A program made the position numbers and the translations under genes. Below, piece after piece: positions 63,931 through 64,000 of a DNA stretch of 64,000 nucleotides (positions are counted from its first letter, which is position 1; every line of letters starts with the position of its first letter). The stretch is from Sphaerobacter sp. (GTDB taxonomy: Bacteria; Chloroflexota; Chloroflexia; Thermomicrobiales; Thermomicrobiaceae): contig JASBVL010000128.1 of NCBI GenBank assembly GCA_029961075.1, forward strand, positions 1-64,000, in the 5' to 3' direction. Under the pieces are notes generated by a model that saw only the letters and a program-made list of their open reading frames with translations, made no database searches and was not told where the DNA came from.

Positions 63931-64000
63931 TCGGGCTGGCGGTGGTCGGGTTCGTCACGGGTGTCGCGATGGTGTTGACGGCCCGGTTCGTGCGGGCGGC
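63918..64000 (+). CDS. N-terminus of a membrane protein, cut by the window edge
   Basis: Begins MDILIGLAVVGFVTGVAMV, one hydrophobic helix, then TARFVRA at the window edge. It overlaps the preceding stop by 13 nt. Partial; family unknown. Confidence 0.45.
   Translation, partial: MDILIGLAVVGFVTGVAMVLTARFVRA

Overview
The window is very GC-rich and gene-dense. Gene content points to a member of the Chloroflexota, most likely class Thermomicrobia near Sphaerobacter. The grounds are GTG starts, Tat-type lipoprotein substrate-binding proteins, a SCO1 lipoprotein, no outer-membrane genes, and abundant intergenic palindromic repeats. The affiliation is inferred from gene content only. No rRNA, tRNA or CRISPR array was seen.

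Layout. 1-3.4 kb: sulfur metabolism, with a JAMM protease, a ubiquitin-like/E1/rhodanese fusion and a PLP trans-sulfuration enzyme. 3.6-7.8 kb: a protein of seven 15-residue repeats paired with a YtxH-like protein, DUF421, SCO1, a CdaR/PucR regulator and a DUF559 protein. 8.1-20.3 kb: one long plus-strand cluster, mostly with overlapping stop/start codons, for activated heptose synthesis and glycan assembly (gmhA, gmhB, hldE, three family-9 glycosyltransferases, three other glycosyltransferases, an SDR, an hddA-like kinase, a second gmhA). 21-26.2 kb: a minus-strand peptide-uptake operon (binding protein, two permeases, an M24 peptidase homologue) behind a strong promoter and a leader of about 430 nt. 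26.4-31 kb: small stress and membrane proteins, a tandem universal stress protein, and DUF1634 with TauE/SafE.

31-37.6 kb is a lower-density, decayed zone. It holds a nitroreductase, a fumarase alpha subunit, a frameshifted propeller-lectin gene, a 62-bp near-copy of part of the fumarase gene, and unrecognised proteins. 37.6-42.8 kb: membrane proteins, a DHA2 exporter, a PHP phosphatase and a ZIP transporter. 42.8-47.8 kb: type IIA topoisomerase subunits A and B, separated by an IS200-like transposase remnant. 48-56.4 kb: a CoA-binding protein, a DHDPS-family aldolase, an M20 peptidase, a DksA-type zinc protein, two MFS transporters and a thioesterase. 56.7-62.2 kb: Lon protease and an ECF sigma/anti-sigma pair whose anti-sigma ends in a propeller-like domain. 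62.6-64 kb: a HigBA-type toxin-antitoxin locus with a frameshifted toxin, then two small genes, the last cut by the window edge.

The most unusual feature is a repeat family. Four intergenic elements have arms built of 7-nt units, (G/C)CGTNNT, held in strict register for up to 20 units. The arms face each other around a core, in three of the four a CCCCTCTCCC-type palindrome. Core-only copies occur elsewhere, one pair inside a coding region. Other notable points are the sulfur-carrier fusion beside its candidate protease, the 15-residue solenoid protein, and the presence of both heptose kinase types in one cluster.
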